A program made the position numbers and the translations under genes. A stretch of DNA of 64,000 nt from an uncultured Amylibacter sp. (lineage in GTDB: Bacteria; Pseudomonadota; Alphaproteobacteria; Rhodobacterales; Rhodobacteraceae), in assembly GCA_905181935.1 (NCBI GenBank), contig CAJIZV010000002.1:248001-312000 (forward strand). The letters run 5' to 3'. Positions 45,715 through 53,961 of this stretch are shown piece by piece. Numbering within the stretch: position 1 is the first letter of the stretch; every line of letters starts with the position of its first letter. The notes below the pieces were generated by a model, which searched no databases, was not told the origin of the DNA, and was given only the letters and a program-made list of their open reading frames with translations.

Positions 45715-47220
45715 TTATCCTACTGAGCCTTCAAGGCTGATTGCTACTAATGCCTGTGCTTCCATGGCGAACTCCATGGGTAAGGCTTGTAATACTTCTT
45801 TGCAAAAACCATTGACCACTAAGGCTACTGCTTCTTCTTCGTCCATGCCGCGTTGGCGGCAGTAAAATAGTTGATCATCATCGACTTTAGATGTAGTTGC
45901 TTCGTGTTCTACTCGAGCTGTGTTGTTTTTAACTTCAATATAGGGAACAGTATGGGCTCCACATTTATCCCCTATTAGTAAAGAGTCACACTGCGTGTAA
46001 TTTCTTGCGTTAGATGCTTTTGGATGCATAGAAACCAAACCACGGTAAGTATTTTGTGCTTTTCCCGCTGAAATACCTTTTGAAACAATTCGAGATTTTG
46101 TGTTTTTTCCAAGGTGTATCATTTTAGTTCCAGTATCAGCTTGTTGCATATTATTTGCGATAGCTATTGAATAAAATTCACCTTGGCTATAATCGCCCCG
46201 TAAAATACAAGAAGGATACTTCCAGGTAACAGCAGAACCTGTCTCAACTTGTGTCCACATAACTTTTGCACGATCCCCCCGGCAATCTGCCCGTTTGGTT
46301 ACGAAGTTATAAATGCCACCTTTGCCATTTTCATCGCCTGGGTACCAATTTTGAACTGTAGAGTATTTAATCTCAGCATCTTCCAAAATAACCAATTCAA
46401 CTACAGCTGCATGTAATTGAGCAACGTCACGTTGTGGGGCCGTACAGCCTTCTAAATATGAAACTGAAGAACCTTTTTCGGCTATTATCAATGTACGTTC
46501 AAACTGCCCAGTATTTTCTGCATTTATACGGAAATAGGTAGATAATTCCATAGGGCATTTTACACCTTCTGGAATATAGACAAACGATCCATCAGAAAAT
46601 ACGGCAGAATTTAAAGTAGCATAAAAGTTATCAGATTGTGGCACTACAGAACCAATGTATTTTTTAACTAATTCTGGGTGCTCTTTTAATGCTTCTGATA
46701 TAGACATAAAAATTACACCAGCTTGCTTAAGCTCTTTTTGAAAGGTTGTTCCAACCGAAACTGAATCAAAGACTGCATCCACTGCAACTTTACGTTCACC
46801 TTCAGGAGCTTCAACGCCAGCCAATAAAGCTTGCTCTTTCAAAGGGATTCCTAATTTTGCATAAGTTTCCAATAGCTTTGGATCAACATCATCAAGCGAT
46901 TTTGGCTTCTCTTCTGACATAGATTTTGGACGCGCGTAGTAATAAATATCTTGGAAGTTAATTTTTGGATAATCAACCATTGCCCATTCGGGCTCTTTCA
47001 TTTGCTTCCACCGTTCGAATGCCTGTAACCGCCATTCTAACATCCACTCAGGCTCTTCATTTTTGTCAGAGATAAGCCGGACTATGTCTTCATTTAAGCC
47101 AAGAGGAGCATATTCTATTTCCACGTCAGTGGAAAAGCCATATTTATACTTTCCACTTAAAGATTTTACCGCGGCAACGGTTTCGGCTTCAACACCATCT
47201 TTTGCAATCATATCAGTCAT
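45715..47220 (-). CDS. sufB: Fe-S cluster assembly scaffold protein SufB
   Basis: Main scaffold on which the cluster is built, 501 residues. Characteristic segments: [48 protein letters not shown] (conserved Cys region), [27 protein letters not shown] and [22 protein letters not shown]. All look intact. It follows the cysteine desulfurase gene by 12 bases. Confidence 0.97.
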   Translation of the reverse strand: MTDMIAKDGVEAETVAAVKSLSGKYKYGFSTDVEIEYAPLGLNEDIVRLISDKNEEPEWMLEWRLQAFERWKQMKEPEWAMVDYPKINFQDIYYYARPKSMSEEKPKSLDDVDPKLLETYAKLGIPLKEQALLAGVEAPEGERKVAVDAVFDSVSVGTTFQKELKQAGVIFMSISEALKEHPELVKKYIGSVVPQSDNFYATLNSAVFSDGSFVYIPEGVKCPMELSTYFRINAENTGQFERTLIIAEKGSSVSYLEGCTAPQRDVAQLHAAVVELVILEDAEIKYSTVQNWYPGDENGKGGIYNFVTKRADCRGDRAKVMWTQVETGSAVTWKYPSCILRGDYSQGEFYSIAIANNMQQADTGTKMIHLGKNTKSRIVSKGISAGKAQNTYRGLVSMHPKASNARNYTQCDSLLIGDKCGAHTVPYIEVKNNTARVEHEATTSKVDDDQLFYCRQRGMDEEEAVALVVNGFCKEVLQALPMEFAMEAQALVAISLEGSVG

Positions 47221-47232
47221 ATAACTCGTCCT

Positions 47233-48273
47233 TTACGCAGCTTTAGCCACAAATTTCTTATAAGCTTTGATCCATGCATCAGCAAAGCTCATCACCTCTT
47301 GTTCTGTAGTAGTTGGGCCAATGGAAACCCTAATAGCACTTGATGCGGTAATGTCATCATAACCCATTGCCTTCAAGACCTGACTTACTTTTACTTTGCC
47401 ACTTGAACAGGCTGAACCAGCAGAAATTGCGAAACCGGATAAATCCATTTTCATTACTTGTGTATCACCTTTCCACCCAGGAACAGCAAAATTGCTTGTA
47501 TTAGGTAATCGATCAACGTCCTTACCAAAGAAAATAGCGTTAGTTGCCGTATCGGCAATTCGTATTTCCATTTTATCACGTAATTCACCAACTTGCTCCC
47601 AAACACCGTTAGCTAAGTCTTGTGCTGCTACTTTTGCGGCTACTCCAAATCCTACTATGCCCAATAAGTTTTCAGTCCCGGAACGGCGCCCCTGTTCTTG
47701 TCCACCACCTTTGATCTGAGTGCTTACATCTATACCATCAGATAAAACTAGAGCTCCTACTCCTTTAGGGCCACCAATTTTATGTGCTGATAATAATGCA
47801 CTTTTTATACCTAACCAATTAAAAGATATAGGCAATTTGCCAAATGTTTGCACCTGATCACTCATGATTGCGCCACGAACTTGATCTCCTTGGCAAATAC
47901 CCGTTTCACTGTTGGCGCCTTGTAAAGCAAAATTTCCTTCTCCTTTTACAATACCATTGGCATTTATAAGTAAATCTGTAGCTCCATACGCCTTAACACA
48001 ATCATGTTCAATTTTAGCACAATTCAAATTATTAGACTGCATCATAAGTCCAGCAGCTTCGGTTGCGCTACTTGTCCATATGATTCCATTTGGATCGCAA
48101 CCAAAAGATTCTGCTAATTGCAATCGCGCACGTTCAACCAATCCTTTAGCTACTCTACCCTCACCGTGAACACTTGAAGGGTTACCTGTAACATCCATAG
48201 CGTTAATGATTGCTGCACGAACTTCCGGTCTTAGTGGTGCCGTAGCATTCCAATCAAGATAAACCCTACTCAT
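47233..48273 (-). CDS. IscS/NifS-type cysteine desulfurase
   Basis: Group I cysteine desulfurase, 346 residues, some 40 shorter than E. coli IscS. It begins VYLDWNATAPLRPEV and has the PLP Lys165 in SAHKIGGPKG and the catalytic Cys289 in SAGSACSSG. The region after SAT-E (about 70-100) is shorter than in IscS, with a divergent EHDCV where IscS has EHKA. It lies between iscR and sufB, so the operon encodes two cysteine desulfurases, this one and SufS at the far end. A division of labour (for example tRNA thiolation against Fe-S) is possible but not shown. Confidence 0.92.
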   Translation of the reverse strand: MSRVYLDWNATAPLRPEVRAAIINAMDVTGNPSSVHGEGRVAKGLVERARLQLAESFGCDPNGIIWTSSATEAAGLMMQSNNLNCAKIEHDCVKAYGATDLLINANGIVKGEGNFALQGANSETGICQGDQVRGAIMSDQVQTFGKLPISFNWLGIKSALLSAHKIGGPKGVGALVLSDGIDVSTQIKGGGQEQGRRSGTENLLGIVGFGVAAKVAAQDLANGVWEQVGELRDKMEIRIADTATNAIFFGKDVDRLPNTSNFAVPGWKGDTQVMKMDLSGFAISAGSACSSGKVKVSQVLKAMGYDDITASSAIRVSIGPTTTEQEVMSFADAWIKAYKKFVAKAA

Positions 48274-48316
48274 AATGCTTTAATCATAATGTATTTTATT
48301 ATCTTTATCATGATAT

Positions 48317-48778
48317 TCAGCCTTCATCTATCAATTGAAATAATGATGGCACAGCCGGACATGGAGCTATTTGATTTTCAATTAAATCTGATAGTCGAGT
48401 TGCATGCAGATAAACAAAAACTTGAGCTGATAGACTTTCCCACAAGCGATTACTTAAAGATTGTGCCCGAGTACCAGACGATGCCCCAGAAACTCCAGCA
48501 CCCATAGATAAAGCATTCATGTCTTCATCTACAGCAGTTAAAATTTCTGATATACGAATAGTATCTGTTGGTTTAGCTAATTTATAACCACCACCTGGAC
48601 CACGAACAGATGCTATAATTGCAGCCCGACGCAATTTTAAAAATAATTGTTCTAAATAATTTAATGAAATATTTTGTCTGTCTGAAATTTCACCTAAAGA
48701 AACTAGACCTTTTTCACCCTCAATAGCCAAGTCTACCAAGGCTATCATTGCATATCTGCCTTTTGTACTCAATTTCAT
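48317..48778 (-). CDS. iscR: Rrf2-family regulator IscR
   Basis: Winged-helix Rrf2 regulator, 153 residues from the ATG at 48778 (MKLSTKGRYAMIALVDLA), which is the family start; the frame is open 17 codons further. Recognition region: LEQLFLKLRRAAIIASVRGPGGGYKLA. The stretch that holds three cluster cysteines in E. coli IscR (DEDMNALSMGAGVSGASS here) has none. The only cysteine is C140 near the C-terminus. This fits the Rhodobacter IscR type, for which a single-cysteine cluster has been described. First gene of the suf operon and its likely regulator. Confidence 0.92.
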   Translation of the reverse strand: MKLSTKGRYAMIALVDLAIEGEKGLVSLGEISDRQNISLNYLEQLFLKLRRAAIIASVRGPGGGYKLAKPTDTIRISEILTAVDEDMNALSMGAGVSGASSGTRAQSLSNRLWESLSAQVFVYLHATRLSDLIENQIAPCPAVPSLFQLIDEG

Positions 48779-48856
48779 GCTTCTATGGGTCCTATTTAGT
48801 TGACGAAAGCCTTCCAAATCCTTATTCAAAAAGATCAGCGGGGATATATACCTCGA

Positions 48857-48873
48857 TTTAGAACCATTCTAAA
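48857..48873. promoter_or_regulatory. Irr/ICE-box-like palindrome upstream of iscR-suf
   Basis: TTTAGAACCATTCTAAA is a perfect 7-3-7 palindrome 79-95 bp before the iscR start and 70-86 bp before the divergent hydrolase gene. It fits the iron control element pattern TTTAGAANNNTTCTAAA that I recall for the Irr regulator of alphaproteobacteria. Irr itself is not in the window. Confidence 0.75.
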
Positions 48874-48942
48874 GTTACTGACCATTTTCGTCAACTATTG
48901 AAATGGACTTTAACTGATAAACACGAGAGTAGCAGTAAAACG

Positions 48943-49596
48943 ATGCCAGAAGTAATTTTCCCCGGCCCAGATGGTCGCCTAGAAGGTCGTTATCACCCAC
49001 AAAAGGCAAAAGATGCACCTATTGCAATTTTATTGCACCCACACCCACAGTTTGGCGGTACAATGAATAATAAGGTTGTATATAACCTTCATTATGCATT
49101 TTATAATATGGGCTTCACAGTATTGCGTTTCAATTTTAGAGGTGTTGGTAGATCTCAAGGTGAATATGATCAGGGCATTGGAGAGTTATCTGATGCGGCT
49201 TCAGCATTAGATTACTTACAGGCAATGAACCCTAATGCTAAACATTGTTGGGTTGCAGGTTTTAGTTTTGGTGCTTGGATTGGAATGCAACTATTGATGC
49301 GTAGGCCTGAAATTTCAGGTTTTATTTCGGCAGCTCCTCCAGCAAATACATATGATTTTAGCTTTTTAGCACCTTGCCCTGCTTCTGGTTTAATAATTAA
49401 TGGGTCATCTGATCGAGTAGTTCCACCAGTGGATGTCGAAGGTTTAGTTGGCAAATTACATGAACAAAAGGGTATTACTATCACACATGAAGTGATTGAA
49501 GGATCTGGGCATTTTTTTGAGAACGATCATATGGATACCATGATAGGTTCAGTGGATAGTTATGTTCGCAGAAGGCTAACTGAAACAACTCGTTAA
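48943..49596 (+). CDS. Alpha/beta hydrolase family protein
   Basis: Serine hydrolase fold, 217 residues from the ATG at 48943 (MPEVIFPGPDGRLEGRYHP). A TTG start 45 bases upstream is possible. The core shows LLHPHPQFGGTMNN (oxyanion-hole region), RFNFRGVGRSQGEYDQG, the nucleophile elbow AGFSFGAWIG (Ser), an acidic residue in GSSDRVVPPVDV and His in GSGHFFEND, so the triad is complete. The HPHPQFGGTM type is widespread in alphaproteobacteria as an uncharacterised hydrolase. It is divergent from iscR and shares its regulatory region. Substrate unknown. Confidence 0.85.
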   Translation: MPEVIFPGPDGRLEGRYHPQKAKDAPIAILLHPHPQFGGTMNNKVVYNLHYAFYNMGFTVLRFNFRGVGRSQGEYDQGIGELSDAASALDYLQAMNPNAKHCWVAGFSFGAWIGMQLLMRRPEISGFISAAPPANTYDFSFLAPCPASGLIINGSSDRVVPPVDVEGLVGKLHEQKGITITHEVIEGSGHFFENDHMDTMIGSVDSYVRRRLTETTR

Positions 49597-49619
49597 TTTT
49601 ACAGTAATGACTGTTTGCC

Positions 49620-50702
49620 CTATGGATCCGATATAATCCCCCCTTTTATAGGCCTGACGCATCCAGTTGTTGTTGGGCTTGATAATGATAGATTATTTAC
49701 AACTCTAGCTGCTAGATACCCAAATGCTTGAGCTTCAAGCATATCGCCATTTAAGCCAATAGATTCTACTGGATCTACTGGTTGTTCTAAACGTTGCCGC
49801 AATCCCTTCATAATAGCAATGTTATGACGGCCTCCACCACATATTAGCCATCGATATGGTTTATATTTTAAGTGTAATTGAGCGGCATATACACTTTCTA
49901 CACAAATTGCTGTTAAAGTGGCTGCTCCGTCTGCGTCTGAAAGAGTTGATACTAAGTCTTGAATCACAGAAAAAGAATTTCTATCGAGTGACTTAGGTGG
50001 TTTTTTATTAAAAAAATCAGATTTCATAAAACTACTTAAAATATTTTGATCTATATTTCCAGATAGGGCCAAAGATCCATTCAAATCATATAGTTGACCG
50101 GTTCGGTTAAGTATAAAATCATTTAATGGTGCATTTGCTGGACCAGTATCAAACGCTATGACTGCATTATTCATATCTGGTGAAGCAATATTCGTATTAA
50201 TTAAACTAATATTGCCTACTCCACCTAGATTAACAAAAGCTAATTTTTCAGAAATATTTAAAGTTTTTGCACATGCAAAATGAAAAAATGGAGCTAAGGG
50301 AGCCCCCTCTCCTCCAGCTGCTACATCCGCTGTTCTAAAATCCCAAATAACACGTTTATTACTTAACTTAGCCAAAGTGGCACCATTACCTAATTGAAAT
50401 GTGCGTAAATTTTTTGGGTCATGATTTAAGGTTTGTCCATGAAATCCAATTAGTTCTGCATCTGGTAAAGCTTTAATTACATCAAGGTGCGCATCATGGA
50501 TTATGTCTAGTGCATCTTCAAATCCACCATTCTCTGGCCAAGAACCAAATTTTGAACGTAAAATTGATTGTTCTATTTTTGTATATGGTCGAAAATAAGA
50601 ATTTTCAAAGCCTATAATTTTGTTACCATCAGTTATACAAATAGCGCCATCAACACCATCAAGTGATGTTCCAGACATTAAACCAAGACATCTGTAAATC
50701 AT
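49620..50702 (-). CDS. anmK: Anhydro-N-acetylmuramic acid kinase
   Basis: Phosphorylates and opens 1,6-anhydro-MurNAc from cell wall turnover, giving MurNAc-6-phosphate. It has 360 residues. The N-terminus RCLGLMSGTSLDGVDGAI is the family hallmark (ATP and substrate loop). GFHGQTLNHDP, NLGGVGNISLI, AFDTGPANAPLND and CGGGRHN follow in order. The ATG at 50702 has an AGGAG ribosome-binding site; the longer frame would start at a GTG without one. Divergent from tyrS, as in many Rhodobacteraceae. Confidence 0.95.
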   Translation of the reverse strand: MIYRCLGLMSGTSLDGVDGAICITDGNKIIGFENSYFRPYTKIEQSILRSKFGSWPENGGFEDALDIIHDAHLDVIKALPDAELIGFHGQTLNHDPKNLRTFQLGNGATLAKLSNKRVIWDFRTADVAAGGEGAPLAPFFHFACAKTLNISEKLAFVNLGGVGNISLINTNIASPDMNNAVIAFDTGPANAPLNDFILNRTGQLYDLNGSLALSGNIDQNILSSFMKSDFFNKKPPKSLDRNSFSVIQDLVSTLSDADGAATLTAICVESVYAAQLHLKYKPYRWLICGGGRHNIAIMKGLRQRLEQPVDPVESIGLNGDMLEAQAFGYLAARVVNNLSLSSPTTTGCVRPIKGGIISDP

Positions 50703-50781
50703 AAACTTTGATCTCCTACTTGCCACTCGCTAGATTGGCGCTAAAAGGTATTTAATTACCATTAAATGAAAGCAAACTGAT

Positions 50782-52032
50782 ATGACTTACAAGCCCAAAT
50801 CAGAATTTTTGCATGAAATGCAAACACGTGGCTTCTTGCAAGACTGTACAGACCTTCAGGGACTTGATGAGCTATTACTTCAAGGCTGTATGCCAGCATA
50901 TATAGGCTTTGATGCTACTGCTGATAGTTTACATATTGGTTCTTTAATTCAAATAATGATGTTACGATGGCTTCAAAAAACAGGCCATAAACCACTTCCT
51001 TTAATGGGTGGGGGGACAACTAAGATTGGTGACCCCTCCGGTAAGGACGAAAGTCGTCAGTTAATTACTGCTGAGTTAATTGCTGAAAATATAAATGGAA
51101 TTCAAAAAGTTTTTGCTAAATACCTATCATTTGGTGATGGTGAGAACGATGCCATGATGATTAATAATGCTGAGTGGTTGGATAAGCTTAATTATATTGA
51201 ATTTCTACGCGATATAGGCAAACATTTTACTATTAATAGAATGATAGCAATGGAAAGTGTGAAGTTACGATTAGAGCGTGAACAACCCCTAACTTTTTTA
51301 GAATTTAATTATATGTTACTTCAAGCATATGATTTTATGGAGCTAAACAATCGCTATGGTGTAGCAATGCAAATGGGTGGTTCAGACCAATGGGGCAATA
51401 TAGTTAATGGTATTGATCTAACTCGTCGGCTAAATAAAAATACAGTATATGGCCTGACTACTCCATTGTTAACAAAGGCTGATGGCTCAAAAATGGGCAA
51501 GTCAGCAAATGGCGCAATATGGTTAAATTCTGACAAACTATCTCCGTATGAGTTTTGGCAATTTTGGCGCAATACTTTAGATGCTGACGTTGGTAAGTTT
51601 CTTAAACTATTTACTGAATTACCTGTTTCTGAGTGTAACCGCTTGGGATCTTTAACAGGACAAGAAATAAATAAAGCAAAAATAGTTTTAGCTAATGAAG
51701 TAACTAAACTTTGTCACGGAGCTGAAGCAGCTTTAAATGCAGCTAACACTGCACGTAAGGTTTTTGAGGAAGATAGTTCTGATGAAAACCTCCCTACGCT
51801 TCAATTAACTGCAAATGAAGCCTTGGATGGTCTTAGCTTTACGCAAGCATTAGTTAGAACTGGCTTAGTTCTATCTGGCAAAGAAGCAAAACGCATCATT
51901 GCAGGTGGTGGTGCTCGGCTAAATGATGAGCCAATTATTGATGCTGGCTATATGTTGAGTGAATCTGATTTAATTCAGACACCTAAAATTAGTGCATCAA
52001 AAAAGAAACATGCATTAATAAAAGTTATTTAA
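50782..52032 (+). CDS. tyrS: Tyrosyl-tRNA synthetase
   Basis: Class I aminoacyl-tRNA synthetase, 416 residues. It has the HIGH-like motif within [16 protein letters not shown], the tyrosine-binding region [17 protein letters not shown], and KMSKS-like [16 protein letters not shown] (KMGKS). A C-terminal S4 RNA-binding domain (about 345-410) contains [19 protein letters not shown]. It is of the TyrRS type found in most proteobacteria. A strong bidirectional stem-loop follows. Confidence 0.97.
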   Translation: MTYKPKSEFLHEMQTRGFLQDCTDLQGLDELLLQGCMPAYIGFDATADSLHIGSLIQIMMLRWLQKTGHKPLPLMGGGTTKIGDPSGKDESRQLITAELIAENINGIQKVFAKYLSFGDGENDAMMINNAEWLDKLNYIEFLRDIGKHFTINRMIAMESVKLRLEREQPLTFLEFNYMLLQAYDFMELNNRYGVAMQMGGSDQWGNIVNGIDLTRRLNKNTVYGLTTPLLTKADGSKMGKSANGAIWLNSDKLSPYEFWQFWRNTLDADVGKFLKLFTELPVSECNRLGSLTGQEINKAKIVLANEVTKLCHGAEAALNAANTARKVFEEDSSDENLPTLQLTANEALDGLSFTQALVRTGLVLSGKEAKRIIAGGGARLNDEPIIDAGYMLSESDLIQTPKISASKKKHALIKVI

Positions 52033-52075
52033 ATAAAATTTATCAATGAAATTTTTTTTAAATATAAAAGAAGCT

Positions 52076-52115
52076 AACAAGGCTACCCTTCACTTTGATG
52101 AAGACTAGCCTTGTT
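52076..52115. terminator. Bidirectional terminator between tyrS and the isomerase genes
   Basis: AACAAGGCTA and TAGCCTTGTT form a perfect 10-bp outer stem; inside it CTTCA and TGAAG form an inner stem. A long, strong hairpin between convergent genes, T- or A-rich on both sides. Confidence 0.85.
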
Positions 52116-52153
52116 ATAAATAATAATAATTTCAAAGCTGCAGAATAATTATA

Positions 52154-52735
52154 TTAATTATCAATCTTAATCCAAACCCGTTTCATTATATCAGGGATTT
52201 CAACTGATCCGTTATTACTACGGGCACCACGTTTAATGTCATTAACAATATTTTGACCTTTTATGACACGTCCAAAAACTGTGTATTTTTTATCAAGATT
52301 TGGACTTCTGTCAAACATAATAAAAAATTGTGAATTTGCAGAGTTAAGGCTTTGGGCTCTTGCCATACCAACTGTACCCTCTTCAAACTTAATATCAGAA
52401 AACTCAGCTTCTAAATCAGGGTAGTTTGAGCCACCTTGCCCCGCATAGCGTTGCTTGAAGTTTTCTACTTTTCCAAATTTTACATCACCTGTTTGTGCCA
52501 TGAAGCCTTCGATAACTCGGTGGAAAACAACATTGTTATAAACACCATCACGAGCTAAAATCTTTATACGTTCAACATGCGATGGTGCAAATTCAGGTAA
52601 TAATTCAATTTCAATTATGCCATTTGCACTACCTTGAACTTCGATCATGAGTATGTTTTCAGGTTCTGCGGCAAATGCAAAACCAGCTATACAAAGAAAC
52701 CCAGTGCTTAAAATATTTTTTAGAAATTTTATCAT
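52154..52735 (-). CDS. Peptidyl-prolyl cis-trans isomerase, cyclophilin type, exported
   Basis: Cyclophilin fold, 193 residues with an N-terminal signal peptide (MIKFLKNILSTGFLCIAGFAFA), so it acts in the periplasm. Core motifs: VVFHRVIEGFMAQTGDV (catalytic Arg in FHRV), GTVGMARAQSLNSANSQFFIMF and VFGRVIKGQNIVNDI. It overlaps the upstream cytoplasmic paralogue by four bases, so two isomerases for two compartments are made from one message. Confidence 0.94.
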   Translation of the reverse strand: MIKFLKNILSTGFLCIAGFAFAAEPENILMIEVQGSANGIIEIELLPEFAPSHVERIKILARDGVYNNVVFHRVIEGFMAQTGDVKFGKVENFKQRYAGQGGSNYPDLEAEFSDIKFEEGTVGMARAQSLNSANSQFFIMFDRSPNLDKKYTVFGRVIKGQNIVNDIKRGARSNNGSVEIPDIMKRVWIKIDN

Positions 52736-53238
52736 AAATCTGCGGCAACTTTTACTGAGATCATACGATCAGGAGCTTGGGGCGGCTCTCCACGAACTAT
52801 AGCGTCAACAAGCTCCATTCCTGATGTAACACGCCCATAAACAGTATATTGGCCATTTAAGAAATTATTATCGCCAAAATTAATGAAAAACTGTGAGTTT
52901 GCTGAATCTGGGCTTGCTGAACGTGCTGCACCTATTGTTCCACGATCGTGAGGTAGTTTTGAAAACTCAGCAACAATATTTGGCAAATCAGATCCGCCAG
53001 TGCCCGCTGAAGCAAGATTAAATCCATCTTCCATATCACCGTTCTGAACATCACCAGTCTGAGCCATAAAGCCATCTATTACCCTGTGAAAACATACGTT
53101 ATCATATTGGCCAGATCTGGCTAATTCTTTCATGCGAGCACAATGTAGTGGCGCTACATCTGGTAATAATGTGATGTGAACTGGTCCATCTTTTAATTCA
53201 ATGATGATAGTATTTTCAAGATCTTGGTTATCTGACAT
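52732..53238 (-). CDS. Peptidyl-prolyl cis-trans isomerase, cyclophilin type, cytoplasmic
   Basis: Cyclophilin of 168 residues without a signal peptide. It has VCFHRVIDGFMAQTGDVQNGD, GTIGAARSASPDSANSQFFINF and TVYGRVTSGMELVDAI. It accelerates proline isomerisation during folding. Clearly a paralogue of the exported copy downstream, with which it shares a four-base overlap. coaD lies 77 bp away on the same strand. Confidence 0.94.
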   Translation of the reverse strand: MSDNQDLENTIIIELKDGPVHITLLPDVAPLHCARMKELARSGQYDNVCFHRVIDGFMAQTGDVQNGDMEDGFNLASAGTGGSDLPNIVAEFSKLPHDRGTIGAARSASPDSANSQFFINFGDNNFLNGQYTVYGRVTSGMELVDAIVRGEPPQAPDRMISVKVAADL

Positions 53239-53314
53239 GGTTTAGCCTTATAATGTTAAAATTTGATTAGATTTAAGATGTGTAAATAAAAAATGAAAGC
53301 CAAAAATTATTTAT

Positions 53315-53803
53315 TTATATAAACTTTTGCTTTAATGCCTCTTTTACGCCAGGTGTAACAAACTTTGATACATCACCACCTAATCGTGATATTTCTTTTA
53401 CCAATCGGGATGCAATGGCTTGGTGCTTTGCTTCTGCCATTAAAAATGTAGTTTCAATGCTATCATTCATAGCACGATTCATTCCAACTAGTTGGTACTC
53501 GTATTCAAAATCTGAAACTGCTCTGAGACCCCTAATTACAATTTGAGCACCAATCTCTTGAGCCTTATCAATTAATAAATTTTCAAAAGGCTCAACTAGA
53601 ATCTCCGTATTTGTGTGTTCAAACTTTGTAAGGTTACGTTCAATCATTTCTACACGCTCTTCTAGTGAGAAAAGTGGCCGTTTGTCACGATTTATTGCGA
53701 CACCAATAACTAATTTATCAACTAATACACATGCACGCTTGATTATATCAAGATGACCCAATGTTATTGGGTCAAATGTTCCGGGATATAATCCTGTACG
53801 CAT
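53315..53803 (-). CDS. coaD: Phosphopantetheine adenylyltransferase
   Basis: Fourth step of coenzyme A synthesis: adenylates 4'-phosphopantetheine to dephospho-CoA. It has 162 residues. The nucleotidyltransferase motif GTFDPITLGHLDII with T/HxGH, the NRDKRPLFSLEERVEM segment, GLRAVSDFEYEYQL and the C-terminal SRLVKEISRLGGDVSKFV are all as in the bacterial family. 76 bp precede the isomerase pair on the same strand (the coaD-ppi-ppi order is familiar from Rhodobacteraceae). Confidence 0.97.
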   Translation of the reverse strand: MRTGLYPGTFDPITLGHLDIIKRACVLVDKLVIGVAINRDKRPLFSLEERVEMIERNLTKFEHTNTEILVEPFENLLIDKAQEIGAQIVIRGLRAVSDFEYEYQLVGMNRAMNDSIETTFLMAEAKHQAIASRLVKEISRLGGDVSKFVTPGVKEALKQKFI

Positions 53804-53961
53804 CTTTATACCTTATCTATTTTCATTACCATGCAATAGAAAACTAATTGTCTGGATAAGTTTTAAATTATTTTATAAGTATACTGAGTTATTACCACAT
53901 TGCATTTAATTTTAAATAGATATTATTTAAAATTAAATTTTAAAAATCAGTGACTTAAATA

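Noticed and set aside
47396..47719. 107-codon plus-strand frame
   Set aside because: Antisense to the cysteine desulfurase gene; low-complexity shadow.
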